Part shown: positions 62,089 to 64,000 of the stretch, piece by piece
Layout: each line of letters starts with the position of its first letter
Numbering within the stretch: the stretch's first letter is position 1
Origin: Dehalococcoidia bacterium
GTDB lineage: Bacteria; Chloroflexota; Dehalococcoidia; Bin125
Direction of reading: 5' to 3'
Length of the DNA stretch: 64,000 bases
Assembly: GCA_022826965.1 (NCBI GenBank)
Contig: JAJDTU010000013.1
Span: 62,001-126,000, forward strand
Position numbers and translations under genes: made by a program
The notes under the pieces: model-generated
What the model saw: only the letters and a program-made list of their open reading frames with translations
Told to the model about the DNA's origin: nothing
The model's database searches: none

Positions 62089-64000
62089 CTACGTCTTCAG
62101 CTTCTGCGCGTAGATCGCGTTCAGACCGGTCGATGTGTCGTAGTACTCGTTGTAGAGAATCTCCGGCGTGACCGCGTAGAGGTGCGGCAGACCGAACAGC
62201 GGCACCTGGAACGCGTTCTCGTACGAAATCACCGCAGCCTGGTAGTAGAGATCGTTCGCGCGCTGCTGATCGAACTCGGCGTTCGCTTCCTCGATCAAGG
62301 CCTGGAACTCCGAGAACTCCGGCAGGAAGTCGTCCGTCTCCTGAGCGTGCGAATACGGAGCGCCGATAGTCGTGACCAGCCGGTAGGCGAAGGCCGGACC
62401 GAGCGGCGCGCCGCTAGAGACACCGGCCTGGTTGAAGACGAACGGGTGCGGCAGCTCGTTGTTGCGGATCAGCGCCAGCGCGTTGCCGAAGTCGGCGTAG
62501 TCGATCTCGACCTGGAAGCCGACATCGTTGAGCATCTGCTGCACCGCCGGCATCCAGATCCGGTCGGCGGTCCACAGACCGGTTGGCAACGTGATCGTGA
62601 AGGCGAAGCCGATCTGTCCCGCCTCCTCGAGCAGCGCCCGCGCCTTGTCCGGGTCGTAGTTGTACTGTCCCGGCAGATTGCCGATCGGCGGGTCGTAGCC
62701 GGCCGGGAACGGCGAATAGGCCCGTTCTTCGGTACCGGTCAGCAGGTTCTCGATGATCGCGTCGGCGTCGATCGCGTAGTTCGCGGCCTGCCGCACGCGC
62801 ACGTCGCGCCACGGATTCTCTTCGCCCGTGATCGGATCGAGCGACTGGTTGACCGGGAGTTCCAGCGCCATCACGCGCACGTCGGGCAGCGCGATCACCT
62901 TGAAGTCGTCGCGATCCTCGAACTGCTTGGCCACGTCCGGGCTGATCCGGTAGGCGATGTCGACCTCGCCGGCCTCCAGCGCCGCCGCACGCGCTTGTTC
63001 CTCGGGGAAGTAGCGGCCCGTGATGTACTTGGCCCAACCGGCCTTGTACTGGAACGGCGCGTCGTGACCGAAGGCGAAGTTCTCGAAGCGCTGGCTGCGA
63101 ATCTCCTGGTCCGGGATCCAAGACATGAACTGGTATGCCCCGCAACCGATCGGGTTGTTGGCGAAATGGTCGTCACCGTTGTCGATGATGTACTGCTTGG
63201 GCAGCAGACCGAAGTTGATCCCGCCCGACTGTTCGGGCGCGTCCACGAACGGCGTGTCCATGGCGATGTCGACGGTGTATTCGTCGACCACCGTGATATC
63301 GCCCATCCAGCCGGCGCGGGCGCGCAGTTGCGACTCGAAGTCCGGGTTGTACTCAGCCCGGCCGAGGATCCGCTCGTAGTAGAACTGCACCGACTCCGCG
63401 TTCAGCGGTTCGCCGTTATGGAAGGTGACGCCTTCCTTGATCTTCCAGCGGAAGCTGGACAGGTCCTCGGAAAACTCCCAGTCGCCGAACCCGCCCTCAG
63501 CCTGGATCACGCGACCCGAGTTGTACGCCGCCAGCGCCGCGAAATGCAGGTTGTTGCTCGCGCCCTGACCGCCGCCGCCGCCGGCAGTGGTAATGTCCAG
63601 CGTCGGCGGGAATGACCCGTAGCCGACGATGATCTCCGCGTCGAGGTCGACCTCGCTGACTTCGGCCTCCTCCTGCGCCGTCGAGCGGTCCAGTTCCTCT
63701 TCTTGCTGAGCCTGTTCCTGCTGCTCGACCTGTTGCGCCTGCTGTTCGGCCTGTTGCTCCTGCTGCTCCTGCATGGCCTGTTGCTGAGCCTGCTGTTGCA
63801 TGGCCTGCTGCTGCTCTTGCTGCTGCATGGCCTGCTGCTGCTCTTGCTCCTGCGGCTGGGCCTGGGCAACGGTCTGTTGCGGTTGATCGTCATCGTCGTC
63901 GCCGCCGCAGCCGACCAGCGCCAGACCGGCCGCGCCCACGCCCGCTCGCGCCGAGGCTCGCAGCAACGACCGCCTGCTCAGCTTCGCACGCCGTAGTTGG
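62089..64000 (-). CDS. Peptide-type ABC transporter substrate-binding protein, 5' end outside the window
   Basis: At least 637 residues; the frame is open to base 64000, so the true start lies beyond the window. Reading in from the edge gives KLSRRSLLRASARAGVG, a twin-arginine-like signal, ending in a lipobox-like LALVGC. A 75-residue linker of mostly Gln, Glu, Ala and Met follows. The mature protein has the SBP_bac_5 (DppA/OppA) landmarks WKIKEGVTFHNGEPLNAESV, YAIDADAIIENLLTGTEE and VEIDYADFGNALALI. It delivers peptides or similar oligomers to the dppBC permease. Confidence 0.9.
   Translation of the reverse strand, partial: QLRRAKLSRRSLLRASARAGVGAAGLALVGCGGDDDDDQPQQTVAQAQPQEQEQQQAMQQQEQQQAMQQQAQQQAMQEQQEQQAEQQAQQVEQQEQAQQEEELDRSTAQEEAEVSEVDLDAEIIVGYGSFPPTLDITTAGGGGGQGASNNLHFAALAAYNSGRVIQAEGGFGDWEFSEDLSSFRWKIKEGVTFHNGEPLNAESVQFYYERILGRAEYNPDFESQLRARAGWMGDITVVDEYTVDIAMDTPFVDAPEQSGGINFGLLPKQYIIDNGDDHFANNPIGCGAYQFMSWIPDQEIRSQRFENFAFGHDAPFQYKAGWAKYITGRYFPEEQARAAALEAGEVDIAYRISPDVAKQFEDRDDFKVIALPDVRVMALELPVNQSLDPITGEENPWRDVRVRQAANYAIDADAIIENLLTGTEERAYSPFPAGYDPPIGNLPGQYNYDPDKARALLEEAGQIGFAFTITLPTGLWTADRIWMPAVQQMLNDVGFQVEIDYADFGNALALIRNNELPHPFVFNQAGVSSGAPLGPAFAYRLVTTIGAPYSHAQETDDFLPEFSEFQALIEEANAEFDQQRANDLYYQAAVISYENAFQVPLFGLPHLYAVTPEILYNEYYDTSTGLNAIYAQKLKT

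Overview
The window is 64 kb of high-GC bacterial DNA with an almost unbroken series of genes. I read about 54 protein genes and no rRNA, tRNA or CRISPR array. The gene mix points to a free-living or host-associated Chloroflexota-like bacterium, for example the SAR202/Dehalococcoidia branch. It includes three luciferase-like flavin oxidoreductases, several amidohydrolases, HpcH-type aldolases and 2-hydroxyacid dehydrogenases, CaiB-type CoA-transferases, a DUF1501/DUF1800 pair and a groEL with a CIRCE site. That placement is inferred from gene families, not from a marker phylogeny.

Layout. 1-8.6 kb: two luciferase-like oxidoreductases, a metallo-beta-lactamase-fold hydrolase, and an iron(III) ABC system (ATPase, fused permease, two binding proteins). 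The two binding-protein genes share a promoter-embedded operator, TTGCA-N5-TGCAA. 8.6-12.8 kb: rpsN, a ferredoxin-thioredoxin reductase catalytic subunit gene with an in-frame TGA, a PAC2 protein, a methyltransferase, an AhpD-like protein and an SDR. 12.8-19.4 kb: zinc-type permease and binding protein with unusual metal-ligand repeats, oligoribonuclease, Bcp peroxiredoxin, a DUF3179 lipoprotein and a MOSC protein. 19.4-24.9 kb: cysDN (sulfate activation), tupABC (tungstate uptake) and a glutaredoxin-like protein. 24.9-35.8 kb: pyruvate kinase, groEL, an FmdB/S26-peptidase pair, an alkyl-sulfatase-like hydrolase, thiamine diphosphokinase and catabolic genes. 36-40.2 kb: an accessory three-gene cassette (unknown protein, PIN nuclease, large N6-adenine DNA methylase). 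40.7-60 kb: a catabolic region with NIPSNAP, amidohydrolase, Gfo/Idh/MocA, NHL propeller, DUF1501/DUF1800, aldolase, enoyl-CoA hydratase, three CoA-transferases and an acyl-CoA carboxylase. 60-64 kb: an Opp/Dpp-type peptide transporter whose binding protein runs off the right edge.

The strongest unusual signal is at 9019-9480. The ferredoxin-thioredoxin reductase has UGA exactly where the family has its second active-site cysteine (CPC-X16-CPC-X8-CHC becomes CPC-X16-CPC-X8-CH-UGA). The frame stays open and protein-like for 57 more codons. Twelve bases after the UGA there is a hairpin with a bulged base and a GGUC apical loop, the layout of the E. coli fdhF SECIS. I read it as a selenocysteine-containing FTR.

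Other signals are a cysteine-repeat tail on the zinc permease, a perfect-period 60-bp His/Asp/Gln repeat in the zinc-binding protein, and a family of double-hairpin repeats scattered between genes in the right half. One copy of that family is inserted in frame (16 codons) inside a two-domain CoA-transferase. Genes are tightly packed, with several 1-4 base overlaps between both same-strand and opposing genes.
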